NCBI RefSeq assembly: GCF_003813775.1
Contig: NZ_RPDH01000002.1
Span: 1,302,001-1,366,000 of the forward strand
Length of the DNA: 64,000 bases
Reading direction: 5' to 3'
DNA from: Chitinophaga lutea
GTDB taxonomy: Bacteria; Bacteroidota; Bacteroidia; Chitinophagales; Chitinophagaceae
Of the stretch, positions 42,361 to 51,282 are shown piece after piece (the first letter of the stretch is position 1; every line of letters begins with the position of its first letter). The position numbers and the translations under genes were made by a program. Below the pieces are notes generated by a model, which was not told the origin of the DNA, made no database searches, and was given only the letters and a program-made list of their open reading frames with translations.

Positions 42361-43605
42361 TCAGAACCGATCCGGGGCAAACGGCTCCATACCTACCTCG
42401 GTTGGCTGGCCATTGATGAGGCGGCTCACAAGCAGGCCGGTGGCCGGGCCAAGGCTGAGGCCCATCATGCCATGGCCAGTGGCCAGTACCAGGTTTTTCA
42501 CTTTTTTACTGTACCCGATGTAAGGAAGGCCGTCCGGCGAAGAAGGCCGGAATCCGAACCAGGTGTTGGCCGTAGCGGGCAACGCAGGGCGAAGGCCTGG
42601 AAAATAAGCCGGAATGGCATCTACAATGCCCTGTACACGGTTCATATTCACCTTCCCGTTGATACGGGCCAGCTCCATGGTGCCGCCGTAGCGGATTTGT
42701 TCGTCCATCGGTGTAACGGCCACCCGCGCTTCACAAAGGAGCGCCGGGATCTGCAGGCAATCGTTCGGATTCTCGCCCATGAACGAATACCCCTTTCCCG
42801 GCATCAGCGGTGCTTTGACGTGCAGCATTTTTGCCACGGCGGGCGACCAGGCACCGGTGGCCAACACAAAATGGTCGGCGGTAAATCGTTTGCCCGATGC
42901 CGTTATCGCACGAATGACGCCTCCTTCCATTTCCACACCGTCTGCCGCATGGTTGCGCAGGATGGTGACGTTGTTTTTTTCAAGATATGCGAGCAGGGTG
43001 GTCATGAGACTGCGGGGTGAGAGATGCCCGTCGCAACGATAATGTACCGCGCCGAGCACATCCAACTCCAGGTCCGGCTGGAGCGCCCGGCAGGCCTTTG
43101 CGTCGAGCAGCGCGAAATCGAGCCCGAGCGCGGCGGCGTCTTTTACAAGATGCGCTTCTTCTTCCGCCGCTTTGTTGGTTTTAAAAAAGGCCAGGATGCC
43201 TTTGTGTTGCAGGCCGAACGCTAAACCCGGCTCCTGCGCCAGTTCGTTGTACAACGACCGGCTCAGGAGCGACAGGTCGCGCAGCGGTACGGCCGCGGCC
43301 GCCACATGTCTGGCGGTAGCATGTTTGATGAATTGTAACCCCCAGCCGATCAGTTCACTGTTAATCGCCGGTTTTATATAAAATGGGCTCCTGCTGTTAA
43401 ACATCCAGCGGATGCCCTGTCTGATCATACCCGGTGCGGCCAGCGGCACAAAGTGGCTCGGTACGATCATGCCGGCGTTGCCGTAAGAGCAGTTGCCGGT
43501 GATGTCGCCTTTGTCGAGCACGGTTACCTCGTGTCCTTCCCGGTGCAGGTAATACGCCGCACTCAGCCCGATGATGCCACCGCCGATGATAATGATGTGT
43601 GCCAT
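42361..43605 (-). CDS. FAD-dependent cis-4-hydroxy-D-proline dehydrogenase (DadA-like)
   Basis: A 414-residue DadA/DAO-family flavoprotein. The dinucleotide-binding motif is at 3-33 (IIIIGGGIIGLSAAYYLHREG, acidic end LDKGD). The second FAD motif is near 270-285 (DHFVLATGAWSPAV), and the C-terminal motif is LVLATGHGMMGLSLGPATG. It is the last gene of a four-gene operon whose other members complete the hydroxyproline route, so its likely reaction is oxidation of cis-4-hydroxy-D-proline to 1-pyrroline-4-hydroxy-2-carboxylate. A general D-amino-acid dehydrogenase is the alternative. It follows the epimerase gene by 13 bases. Confidence 0.87.
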   Translation of the reverse strand: MAHIIIIGGGIIGLSAAYYLHREGHEVTVLDKGDITGNCSYGNAGMIVPSHFVPLAAPGMIRQGIRWMFNSRSPFYIKPAINSELIGWGLQFIKHATARHVAAAAVPLRDLSLLSRSLYNELAQEPGLAFGLQHKGILAFFKTNKAAEEEAHLVKDAAALGLDFALLDAKACRALQPDLELDVLGAVHYRCDGHLSPRSLMTTLLAYLEKNNVTILRNHAADGVEMEGGVIRAITASGKRFTADHFVLATGAWSPAVAKMLHVKAPLMPGKGYSFMGENPNDCLQIPALLCEARVAVTPMDEQIRYGGTMELARINGKVNMNRVQGIVDAIPAYFPGLRPALPATANTWFGFRPSSPDGLPYIGYSKKVKNLVLATGHGMMGLSLGPATGLLVSRLINGQPTEVGMEPFAPDRF

Positions 43606-43618
43606 GTTCTGTCAAAAA

Positions 43619-44623
43619 TTAAAGCACCTGGAAGCCGAATGCGTACGGGTCATCCGCTTCGTCGATCCTGATCGTATTGTATCCGTATACCCGCGCCCAT
43701 CCTTCCACGCTGGGAACGATGGCCGGTTTGCCGCCCACTTCCGTCACCGCTTCCACACGGCCGGTGAATTTGCTGCCGATGATGCTTTCATGCACAAACG
43801 CATCGCCTTCTTTCAGCTTGCCTTTGGCATGCCATTGCGCCATGCGGGCGGAAGTGCCGGTGCCGCAGGGTGAGCGGTCGATGGCCTTGTCGCCGTAAAA
43901 AACGGCATTCCGTGCTGTGGATGAAGGGTCGAGCGGCGTTCCCGCCCAGAGTACGTGGCTGCAGCCATTGATGGTGGCATCGTCCGGATGTACGAACGTG
44001 TATGCTTCATTGATGCGCTGGCGGATTACCTGGCTCCAGGCCACCAGCTGTGCGGCGGTATGGTTTTCGAGCCCTGAAAAATTTTCCTGTGGGTCGATGA
44101 TCGCGTAGAAGTTCCCGCCATAGGCCACATCGAAAACGAGGGACCCCAGGCCCGGGCAATCCACCTGCAGATTTTCCGCGGCAAGGTATGCGGGCACGTT
44201 TTTCAGTTTCACGGATTTCACCTTCCCTCCTTCTTCTTTGTAAGTAATGATCACCAGCCCTGCCGGCGCTTCCATCCTGACGGTGCCGCGCACTTTCGGG
44301 ATCAGCAGTCCTTCTTCTATGGCGATCGTGATGGTGCCGATGGTGCCGTGGCCGCACATGGGCAGGCAGCCGCTGGTTTCGATGAACAGCACCGCCACAT
44401 CGTTTTCAGGATTGTGCGGCGGATAGAGGATGCTGCCGGACATCATGTCGTGCCCCCTGGGCTCAAACATCAGCCCTTTGCGGATCCAGTCGAATTCCCG
44501 GAGGAAGTGCTGCCGTTTTTCGCTCATGCTGGCGCCCTGCAGGACGGGACCGCCCCCGGCAACCAGCCGAACCGGGTTGCCGCAGGTATGCGCATCCACA
44601 CAGAAGAATGTTTTTGCGATCAT
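43619..44623 (-). CDS. 4-hydroxyproline 2-epimerase (proline racemase family)
   Basis: Start at the ATG at 44621-44623 (MIAKTFFCVDAHTCGNPVR), giving 334 residues, the normal size; the frame is open further upstream inside the dehydrogenase gene. The two catalytic cysteines of the family are present as C90 in MCGHG and C253 in SPCGTGT, which marks an active epimerase and not the Thr-containing dehydratase variant. Converts trans-4-hydroxy-L-proline to cis-4-hydroxy-D-proline. The start codon overlaps the stop of the upstream dehydrogenase gene (ATGA), indicating translational coupling. Confidence 0.92.
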   Translation of the reverse strand: MIAKTFFCVDAHTCGNPVRLVAGGGPVLQGASMSEKRQHFLREFDWIRKGLMFEPRGHDMMSGSILYPPHNPENDVAVLFIETSGCLPMCGHGTIGTITIAIEEGLLIPKVRGTVRMEAPAGLVIITYKEEGGKVKSVKLKNVPAYLAAENLQVDCPGLGSLVFDVAYGGNFYAIIDPQENFSGLENHTAAQLVAWSQVIRQRINEAYTFVHPDDATINGCSHVLWAGTPLDPSSTARNAVFYGDKAIDRSPCGTGTSARMAQWHAKGKLKEGDAFVHESIIGSKFTGRVEAVTEVGGKPAIVPSVEGWARVYGYNTIRIDEADDPYAFGFQVL

Positions 44624-46191
44624 CGTGTTGACAAATTTTGATCCGTTGTACGGAGAATATTGAATGGATTGGCGGCCCGTAGTTCGCCGGGCAGCAAAGC
44701 ATCCGGCCAGTTCTGCCAGGCCAGCGGCCGCACGAAACGGTAGATGGCGGCGGAGCCCACGGAGGTAAAGCGGCTGTCGCTGCTGGCCGGAAAAGGCCCG
44801 CCATGCTGCATCGCGGCGCACACCTCCACACCAGTAGGCACACCGTTAAAAATGAGCCGGCCGGCGATGCCGGATAATTGCAGCAACAAATCCTGCTCTC
44901 CTGATAATTCCTCTTCTTCCGCGATCACCGTAGCGGTGAGCTGACCTTGGAGTGACGCCACCACCGCCTGCAGGGAAGCTTTGTTCTTCGCCACTACCAG
45001 CAATGAACTGGGACCGAACACTTCTTCACGCAGCGCGGGTGTTTGCAGAAAATCTTCCGCCTGCACTTTCAGGACCTGTGCTTGCGCCTGTCCTCCCCCT
45101 GCTTCCGTGACAACGGCCAGCGGCGATACGCCTGTTTCCTGGCGCATGGCGGTCGACAATTCCATATAATGATGATGGATAGATGCAGTGAGCATGGTAG
45201 CCGGCGGTGTTTGCCGGATGGCCGCTGCCAGTGCGGATTCGAAACGTTCCAGCGAAGGGGTTTCAATAGCCAGCAACAAACCAGGATTGGTGCAGAATTG
45301 TCCCGCTCCTAATGTGATGGCGCCTGCCAGTTCAGCGGCGATTGCCTCTGCTCTTTTTTCCATGGCGCCGGGCAATATAACTACCGGATTGATGCTGCCC
45401 ATTTCCGCGAACACCGGTACCGGTACGGCCCGCTGTGCGGCAAGGCGTTGCAGCGCCATACCGCCTTTCAGTGAACCGGTGAAGGCCACGGCTTTCGTGA
45501 GGGGATGCTGCACCAGTGCAGCGCCAACCACATAACCATCGTCGTACAACATCGAAAACACACCTGGCGGCAGGCCGCATTTTTTTACAGCGGCATTCAC
45601 AGCCCCTGCTACCAGCGCGCTGACACCGGGGTGCGCCGCATGCGCTTTGACTAACACGGGACAGCCCGCAGCCAGCGCCGAAGCGGTATCTCCACCGGCC
45701 ACCGAAAACGCCAGTGGGAAATTGCTTGCACCAAACACCACCACCGGGCCCAGGGGCACCAGCATTTTGCGGATGTCGGGCCGGGGTTGCGGTTTGCGGT
45801 CGGGTTGCGCGGTGTCGATCACCGCCTGCACCCAAGACCCTTCTTCCACCAGGTTTGCAAAAAGGTTCAGCTGGCCTGTTGTTCTGCCCAACTCCCCGGT
45901 GAGGCGCGCAACGGGTAAGCCGGTTTCGGCATGGGCTCTCACGATCAGTGAATCTCCAATGGCTGATAATTCCGCCGCTATCGTTCGCAGCAGGGCTGCT
46001 TTTTCTTCGCGGCTTGTTCCCCGGTAAGACGGGAATGCCGCAGCAGCAGCCTCCATCGCCTGGTTCACTGCGGGCTCATCTGCGCAGGCAAACGCACCGG
46101 GCAGTGTTTCCCCGGTAGCCGGGTTCACCGCCTTGAAATATCTTGTTTCGAGCTGTTTGTAAACTCCTCCTATACTGTTTGCGGTTTCCAT
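44620..46191 (-). CDS. 2,5-dioxovalerate (alpha-ketoglutarate semialdehyde) dehydrogenase
   Basis: A 523-residue aldehyde dehydrogenase of the NADP-dependent KGSADH group. The catalytic Glu is at E263 (FAEMGSINPV) and the nucleophile at C300 (GAGQFCTNPGL), with NAD(P)-binding GASNFPLAFS and FTGSLKGG segments. Both the length and the QFCTNPG motif fit this subgroup better than betaine- or succinate-semialdehyde enzymes. It performs the last step, oxidising the semialdehyde to 2-oxoglutarate. The start overlaps the end of the upstream DapA-family gene by 22 bases. Confidence 0.9.
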   Translation of the reverse strand: METANSIGGVYKQLETRYFKAVNPATGETLPGAFACADEPAVNQAMEAAAAAFPSYRGTSREEKAALLRTIAAELSAIGDSLIVRAHAETGLPVARLTGELGRTTGQLNLFANLVEEGSWVQAVIDTAQPDRKPQPRPDIRKMLVPLGPVVVFGASNFPLAFSVAGGDTASALAAGCPVLVKAHAAHPGVSALVAGAVNAAVKKCGLPPGVFSMLYDDGYVVGAALVQHPLTKAVAFTGSLKGGMALQRLAAQRAVPVPVFAEMGSINPVVILPGAMEKRAEAIAAELAGAITLGAGQFCTNPGLLLAIETPSLERFESALAAAIRQTPPATMLTASIHHHYMELSTAMRQETGVSPLAVVTEAGGGQAQAQVLKVQAEDFLQTPALREEVFGPSSLLVVAKNKASLQAVVASLQGQLTATVIAEEEELSGEQDLLLQLSGIAGRLIFNGVPTGVEVCAAMQHGGPFPASSDSRFTSVGSAAIYRFVRPLAWQNWPDALLPGELRAANPFNILRTTDQNLSTR

Positions 46192-47105
46192 GCGGATGTT
46201 GTATCGGGTAATGCCGGACGGGCGGCCAATGCGTCGTCAATCACTTTCTGTACACGGGTGCGTTCTTCGCCTGTCAATGGCAGCCTCGGGGCACGGACAT
46301 GTTCCGTACCGATGCCGGTGGCCGTGGCGGCGAGTTTGATATATTGCACCAGTTTGGGATGAATATCGAGCTCCAGCAACGGCATGAACCAGCGGTAGAT
46401 TTTCAGGGCAGCCTCAACGTCTCCTGATTTCACCAACCGGAATATCGCCACGGTTTCTTTCGGGAATGCATCCACCAGCCCAGCCACCCATCCGCAGGCG
46501 CCCAGTACGAGGCTTTCCATTGCGAGGGGATCCACGCCGGTGAGTATTTTATACCGGTCGCCGAAGCGGTTGATCATGCGCGTAATATTGATCACATCCC
46601 TGGTAGATTCCTTCACGGCCTGGATGTTTTTATACGGCAGCAGCGCCTCGAACATCTCCAGCGTAATCATGATTTTATAATCCACCGGGTTGTTGTATAA
46701 CATGATCGGCAGGCTGGTAGCCTCCGCCACGGATTTGAAGTAAGTAACCGTTTCGTTCGCGTCCGCATTATACCGCATGGGCGGCAGCAGCATCAAAGCA
46801 TTCGCCCCCCAGCTTTCCGCTTCCCTGGCGAGGTTGGTGGCAGCGCGGGTAGTTTGTTCAGCGATGTTAACAATGATGGGAAAACCTTCCGGCAGAAATT
46901 CGCGCGCAGCGAAATAAAGCTGTTTTTTCTCTTCGTTGCTGAGCGAGCTGGCCTCGCCGAGTGACCCGCCGAGAATGATACCATCTACCCCTGCATCCAG
47001 CTGGGCCTGTAGGTTGGTACGGAATACCTCCAGATCTATTTCATCAGATGTATTGAACGGCGTGAGCAGTGCGGGGAACACACCGTTCCAGTTAAATTGG
47101 GCCAT
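46170..47105 (-). CDS. DapA-family 1-pyrroline-4-hydroxy-2-carboxylate deaminase
   Basis: A 311-residue DHDPS/NAL-family TIM barrel. The Schiff-base lysine is K165 (IQAVKEST) and the conserved tyrosine is Y137 (LYNNPVDY). The substrate loop is GGSLGEASSLS (46-56), where DHDPS enzymes carry GTTGE. The operon context points to deamination of the dehydrogenase product to alpha-ketoglutarate semialdehyde, not to lysine synthesis. It is the first gene of the operon; a TACTTTTG box ends 15 bases upstream of the start codon. Confidence 0.88.
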   Translation of the reverse strand: MAQFNWNGVFPALLTPFNTSDEIDLEVFRTNLQAQLDAGVDGIILGGSLGEASSLSNEEKKQLYFAAREFLPEGFPIIVNIAEQTTRAATNLAREAESWGANALMLLPPMRYNADANETVTYFKSVAEATSLPIMLYNNPVDYKIMITLEMFEALLPYKNIQAVKESTRDVINITRMINRFGDRYKILTGVDPLAMESLVLGACGWVAGLVDAFPKETVAIFRLVKSGDVEAALKIYRWFMPLLELDIHPKLVQYIKLAATATGIGTEHVRAPRLPLTGEERTRVQKVIDDALAARPALPDTTSAWKPQTV

Positions 47106-47119
47106 AACATTTGTTTGAC

Positions 47120-47127
47120 CAAAAGTA
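47120..47127 (-). promoter_or_regulatory. TAnnTTTG promoter box of the hydroxyproline operon
   Basis: TACTTTTG on the minus strand, 15 bases upstream of the first start codon; transcription would begin around 47113, leaving a very short leader. No clear upstream TTTG box is seen, consistent with an activator-dependent promoter. Confidence 0.45.
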
Positions 47128-47212
47128 CACGATAGGCCCCGGCGGCACTTTACGCGAATTGGCCGCTACTTTGCGGAAATTAACCGGTTTGAAGCGGCGT
47201 TGATATGATTGG

Positions 47213-47232
47213 GGCAAAAAACGGGGTCAAAA
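47213..47232. promoter_or_regulatory. Candidate AraC operator upstream of the hydroxyproline operon
   Basis: GGCAAAAA (47213-47220) and GGTCAAAA (47225-47232) repeat, on the same strand, the pair found upstream of the AraC gene (42331-42348). They lie about 110 bases upstream of the first operon gene. Confidence 0.45.
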
Positions 47233-47452
47233 CACTTTACGCCGCGATAAAGAAGTTCTCCCCAAAGGGAATATCAACTTGCCGGCATGCACAGATCCGG
47301 TGGGTTTCCTATCTTCGTGTATTCAATAAAAATGCACGTATGAAGTCCATTTATCTCCAACGACCGCGATCGCACCCAGCGCATCACCGTTACGGAAGGG
47401 GAATTGTACCTGCCGTACGACGTGATGGTGACCCCCTGAGCCGCCGGTCCTT

Positions 47453-48220
47453 TTACAGTATCAGCACTTCACCATCGGCCGGAATGAGCAATTGACCGCT
47501 GCTGATGCCCGCCGCGTCCGCCGCTGCGCGAAGCGATGCGCGGGTGGTGCGGCAGTGGTCGAGCGCTTCCATGTGCACCGCGATCACCTTTGCATTGCCG
47601 CCTGCCCGGATCAATGCAATGGCCTGCTCCTCCTGCATCAGGATCGGCGTATGCTCGTGCCCTGGAATTACGGCGCCGCCGGAATTGATGACGATATAAT
47701 CAGGACGGTGCCGGTGTATGTTATCCGCAATCTCCGGGAGCCAGATACTGTCGCCTACAATGTAGACGGTAGGCGCTCCTTCGGCTTTCAGCACGAAACC
47801 CGACACTTCACCCATTTTCAGCAATATCTCCCCGCTCCCATGCCTGCCGCCCGTGCGGATAATGTGGATACCGTTCCAATGTGTTTCATCGGTGATCTTT
47901 GCAGCATTCGTAAAATTTTCTTTTTCGAAGTAAGCTTCGTCGGCGGGCTGATGGAGCAGCGTGATGGATTTATCCAGTGCCTGGCTGGCCGCAGCGTCGA
48001 AATGGTCGCGGTGCGTGTGGGTGACGAGCACCCCGTCCAGATCGCGTGTGATGGCGTCAACGGGAACCGTCAGGTCGATCGTCGGGTTCCTGGCGATGCC
48101 GGCCAGGGAATCGTAAGCGTCTTTGGGGAAAAACATCGGGTCTACCAGTATCTTTCTGCCGGCGTACTGCAGCACCAGGGTGGCGTTGCGTATGAGTTGG
48201 AGGGTATTCGTGCGGGTCAT
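47453..48220 (-). CDS. UlaG-like metallo-beta-lactamase-fold hydrolase
   Basis: A 255-residue cytoplasmic protein. Metal-ligand motif THTHRDHFD near 78-86, a further Asp in YIVGDSIW near 162-169 and a His in VHMEALDH near 218-225. It opens with TLQLIRNATLVLQYAGRKILVDPMF, the typical start of UlaG/YcjY-like hydrolases that open lactone rings or cleave phosphoesters. It stands alone between the hydroxyproline operon and a plus-strand gene. The substrate is unknown. Confidence 0.82.
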   Translation of the reverse strand: MTRTNTLQLIRNATLVLQYAGRKILVDPMFFPKDAYDSLAGIARNPTIDLTVPVDAITRDLDGVLVTHTHRDHFDAAASQALDKSITLLHQPADEAYFEKENFTNAAKITDETHWNGIHIIRTGGRHGSGEILLKMGEVSGFVLKAEGAPTVYIVGDSIWLPEIADNIHRHRPDYIVINSGGAVIPGHEHTPILMQEEQAIALIRAGGNAKVIAVHMEALDHCRTTRASLRAAADAAGISSGQLLIPADGEVLIL

Positions 48221-48300
48221 ATGTTCAATTAAAGCGCAAATGTACAGCGAAGACTCTTATCCGCCTTCAGACATCTCAATTGTTTATATTTGATGCCGAA

Positions 48301-48993
48301 ATGAAGCACATCCTGACCGCGCTCTCCGAACTACCACCAGGCATTCAATTCCTGGTATTTCTCGCGCAAAACCTCTTCGTATTTGCAGCAGCATTGTTGT
48401 TTGGCGCTCTGATGCTGCGGAAAAACGGCGTTCCCTGGGAACCAGCCAGCAAACGGGATAGGTTCATCGCCGCGGGAACGGTGCTGATCAACACGGTCGT
48501 CACACAGGCAGGGTTCATGTTATGGCAAAAAGGCTGGATTGTAATTGACTCCTCCTGGTCGGCTTATTTCTTCGTGGATGCCCTGATTTTGTTCTTTGTG
48601 ATGGACTTCCTCATGTACGTTTTTCACTGGACCATCCACTATTCCTTCCTGTACCGGTTTATACACACGCTCCACCACGAGGCCATCGACCCGAAGCCGA
48701 TCGACCTTTTCGTGCTGCACCCGGCCGAAACATTCGCCTTTGGCGGCATGTGGCTGGCGATTTTACTGCCTTGGGCATTTAACATCTGGGCGATGGTGCT
48801 CTACCTCGTGTTGAATGTGGTGTTCGGGATAGTCGGCCACCTCGGCGGCAACGGCCAGCACTATAACACAGGCATCACCCGATTTATCGGCACCTCCCGC
48901 TTCCATCACGACCATCACCGCAACCTACACTGCAATTTCGGGTTCTACACCAACCTGTGGGACCGGCTCTTTGGTACCTACGTCAACGCTTGA
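48301..48993 (+). CDS. Sterol desaturase/fatty-acid hydroxylase family membrane protein
   Basis: A 230-residue integral membrane di-iron protein. Several membrane helices (QFLVFLAQNLFVFAAALLF, AYFFVDALILFFVMDFLMYV) surround the His clusters HWTIH, HTLHH and HHDHH, the ligand set of this superfamily. The ATG at 48301 is preferred over an in-frame TTG at 48280 because a TATATTTG promoter box occupies 48285-48292. It probably hydroxylates a lipid such as an ornithine-lipid or fatty acyl chain; the substrate is not determinable. Confidence 0.85.
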   Translation: MKHILTALSELPPGIQFLVFLAQNLFVFAAALLFGALMLRKNGVPWEPASKRDRFIAAGTVLINTVVTQAGFMLWQKGWIVIDSSWSAYFFVDALILFFVMDFLMYVFHWTIHYSFLYRFIHTLHHEAIDPKPIDLFVLHPAETFAFGGMWLAILLPWAFNIWAMVLYLVLNVVFGIVGHLGGNGQHYNTGITRFIGTSRFHHDHHRNLHCNFGFYTNLWDRLFGTYVNA

Positions 48994-49099
48994 ATCGCCG
49001 CATAGGCACCGCTGGACCATCCTATATATTCAAAACTGGTCCCCTCAAGCCATCCGGCTATGGCATACTTTTGCAGCTTAAACCGAAAAACATTTCAGC

Positions 49100-49546
49100 A
49101 TGGAATTCAAAATCAGGAAGGCAAGTCTTGAGGACTTAAACGAAACGGCGGAACTATTCAACCTGTATCGTATTTTTTATCGTCAGGAGTCTGACGTTGA
49201 ACGCGGCAAAGCATTTCTGAAGGAAAGGTTCCAGAACAGCGAGTCGGATATTTTCCTGGCGATGGCTGACGGCAAAGCGGTAGGCTTTGTTCAATTGTAC
49301 AAATTATTTCATTACACCAAACTGCAGAAACAATGGCTGCTTAGTGATTTATTTGTGCATCCGGATTACAGGGGTAAAGGAATTTCGGTAGCCCTGATAG
49401 AAAGAAGCAAACAATGGTGTGCGGAAACCAATGCCTGCGGGTTGATGCTGGAGACGGAAAAGACGAACGATATCGGGAATAACCTGTATCCCAGGTGCGG
49501 CTTTGAATACGATGGGTTGCACAATTACTATCACTGGTGGAAATAA
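49100..49546 (+). CDS. GNAT-family N-acetyltransferase
   Basis: A 148-residue GNAT protein. The acetyl-CoA-binding motif A is LLSDLFVHPDYRGKGISVALIERSKQW near 82-108, and the closing motif is LYPRCGFEYDGLHNYYHW. The N-terminus MEFKIRKASLEDLNETAELFNLYR is typical. A TACTTTTG box at 49066-49073 may be the promoter. The acceptor is unknown. Confidence 0.88.
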   Translation: MEFKIRKASLEDLNETAELFNLYRIFYRQESDVERGKAFLKERFQNSESDIFLAMADGKAVGFVQLYKLFHYTKLQKQWLLSDLFVHPDYRGKGISVALIERSKQWCAETNACGLMLETEKTNDIGNNLYPRCGFEYDGLHNYYHWWK

Positions 49547-49561
49547 TTCAATCACTGTACC

Positions 49562-49599
49562 AAAAGGACAAAGCCAACAACCCTGCTTTGTCCTTTTTT
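49562..49599. terminator. Bidirectional terminator between convergent genes
   Basis: AAAAGGACAAAGC (49562-49574) pairs exactly with GCTTTGTCCTTTT (49585-49597), a 13-base stem with T residues following on the plus strand and TTTTG on the minus strand. It serves the GNAT gene and the convergent esterase gene. Confidence 0.9.
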
Positions 49600-49603
49600 G
49601 TTA

Positions 49604-50557
49604 TCACTGCCGGGTATTTCCCCGGGCCGGATGTGACAGCAGCCATTTGACCAACGCCTTCGGCTCCGCGATGCTCCATGAATGGGGATGCCTTTTATTA
49701 TCCGGCTTTCTGTAACCTTTGTTGTCTGTTGTCGTCAAAACGGCATTTTTGTTGCCCAGCCACTGCAGTTCGTTGATCATGGCGGCGTTATCTTTCGCAT
49801 TGATGTAGGAGTAATCGTATCCTCTTTCACGCAGCCACCATTGTATATCCGGCTCGGTGAACAGCATGATGGGCGTATTCACCAGTGTTTTGACGGCCCG
49901 CTGTGTGGTGTCCGTGTACGAGTATGGCGACATGTCGTAAAAGTTTTGCCGCGCCGTCTCAGGCGTCCCTTTCAATTCCAGTTCGATCCTGCCTATCATG
50001 TACGTCACCTCTCCGTTCACCGGTTTGTTCCCGGCCAGCCGCACCATCCGTTTGGCGGCATCGTAGAAGCGCTCCCAGTCGAGTGGAGCATCTACCGCAA
50101 ACACGGCTTTTGCTTTCACGGGATATTTTTTCTCCACGGCCAGTTCCGCATATTTCACTGCACAGGATCCGCCGATGGAAAACCCGCCGATAAAAAAATC
50201 CTTCCCCTGTAATTTGTAACGGCCCATCACTTCTTTGATCTGCTGCTGCAGCGATTGCTGCGATGCGTTATCTGTTCCGAAATATAGTTGTCCTGTTTCC
50301 AGTAACGGAATAATAGTGAGAATACCCTGTTGCGCAGCAACCACTGGAAGCGTTGTTTGTTGCAGTACGTCGCGGGGCGAGGCGCCGAACCCGTCGAGCA
50401 GGAACATAAATGCCTTGGGCGGTTGATTGTCGGGCAGCACCGCGATGTACATGTTAACAGTGCTGTCTTTTGCGTTGAGGTATACTGTTTCGATTTTTTG
50501 CCCGAATGAGATAGCCGGGGCCAGCAGCATCAGGATGGAACAGGCGAGTTTTTGCAT
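49604..50557 (-). CDS. Secreted alpha/beta-hydrolase
   Basis: A 317-residue protein with a signal peptide (1-19, ending SFGQ). Nucleophile elbow GGFSIGGSCA near 139-148, an acid candidate in VFAVDAPLDW near 178-187 and a His candidate in RHPHSWS near 294-300. Fold and length fit a periplasmic esterase or acyl hydrolase; no closer assignment is possible. It is followed on the same strand, 13 bases upstream, by the NAD-binding gene, so the two are probably co-transcribed. Confidence 0.75.
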   Translation of the reverse strand: MQKLACSILMLLAPAISFGQKIETVYLNAKDSTVNMYIAVLPDNQPPKAFMFLLDGFGASPRDVLQQTTLPVVAAQQGILTIIPLLETGQLYFGTDNASQQSLQQQIKEVMGRYKLQGKDFFIGGFSIGGSCAVKYAELAVEKKYPVKAKAVFAVDAPLDWERFYDAAKRMVRLAGNKPVNGEVTYMIGRIELELKGTPETARQNFYDMSPYSYTDTTQRAVKTLVNTPIMLFTEPDIQWWLRERGYDYSYINAKDNAAMINELQWLGNKNAVLTTTDNKGYRKPDNKRHPHSWSIAEPKALVKWLLSHPARGNTRQ

Positions 50558-50570
50558 ATCAGGGAGGATT

Positions 50571-51233
50571 TTAGTTGGCGGCCAGATTCACAATATCCGG
50601 AACTTCCAGCACCTTTTTATCATACCCTTTCTGCGACACACTGATCATGGCTTTCCCCAGTTCCGATAATGTGATAAAATACTTCGGCATCAGCCACCTG
50701 AAAAATGGATAAAAGGGCATCAGGATGGCGTAAATCCCCGGGGTATTTTTAGCGCCTTTGAATGACTTCATAAACGCCGGCCTGAAATTGTAGACACCCT
50801 TGAAAGACAGCCTCATCAGGTCGTTTTCCGTTCTGCCCTTCACCCTGGCCCACATCAGTCTTCCTTTTCCAGAGCTGTCGGTACCCGCGCCGGATACGTA
50901 GCAGAAGGTCATATCGGGATTGATGGCCGCTAGTTGTTCAGCGAAATGTATGGTGAGGGTGTAAGTGACGGCGGTGTATTTTTCTTCCTTCATACCGACG
51001 GACGACACCCCGGCGCAGAAAAAGCAGGCGTTATAACCTTTCAGCCGGTCTGCGATGGCAGTAATGTCATTAAAATCGCCATGGATGATTTCCTCCACTT
51101 TGGGATGGGATACACCGGAAGGTTTCCGGTTGACCAGCAGTACCTTTTCCACAGCAGTATTCTGCAGGCACTCCTGCAATACCCCTTCCCCAACCATTCC
51201 TGTGGCGCCGGTGATGATGACTTTTAGTTGCAT
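50571..51233 (-). CDS. NAD(P)-binding Rossmann protein (atypical short-chain/epimerase family)
   Basis: Start at the ATG at 51231-51233 (MQLKVIITGATGMVGEGVLQ), giving 220 residues; the frame is open to 51413 without a plausible start. Cofactor motif TGATGMVGEG (TGxxGxxGxG) at 8-17, then VEKVLLVNRKP. A TSxCYVSGAG-type strand (FCYVSGAGTDSSGKGRLMW) replaces the usual Tyr-x-x-x-Lys. It resembles the HTATIP2/YtfG-type NAD(P)H-binding proteins of unknown substrate. It sits between the esterase and a lactamase-fold gene on the same strand. Confidence 0.8.
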   Translation of the reverse strand: MQLKVIITGATGMVGEGVLQECLQNTAVEKVLLVNRKPSGVSHPKVEEIIHGDFNDITAIADRLKGYNACFFCAGVSSVGMKEEKYTAVTYTLTIHFAEQLAAINPDMTFCYVSGAGTDSSGKGRLMWARVKGRTENDLMRLSFKGVYNFRPAFMKSFKGAKNTPGIYAILMPFYPFFRWLMPKYFITLSELGKAMISVSQKGYDKKVLEVPDIVNLAAN

Positions 51234-51282
51234 GATGATAGCCGGTTTTTCTTTTTTCAAGATGGTGTTGACGGGTTTGTGG

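Larger units (their letters stand above)
47106..47452. other. Intergenic region: operon promoter, operator and a possible gene remnant
   Basis: This 347-base gap holds the promoter box and AraC-type repeat of the operon. At 47345-47441 a plus-strand frame reads SPFISNDRDRTQRITVTEG and then ELYLPYDVMVTP before a stop. An ATG at 47340 lies one frame off, and no in-frame start exists. It looks like the damaged end of a gene, but it is too short to identify. I see no other gene here. Confidence 0.35.

Noticed and set aside
47205..47495. Plus-strand 96-codon frame upstream of the lactamase-fold gene
   Set aside because: It spans the AraC-type operator, changes character midway and runs into the opposite gene; only a short segment in another frame looks coding.
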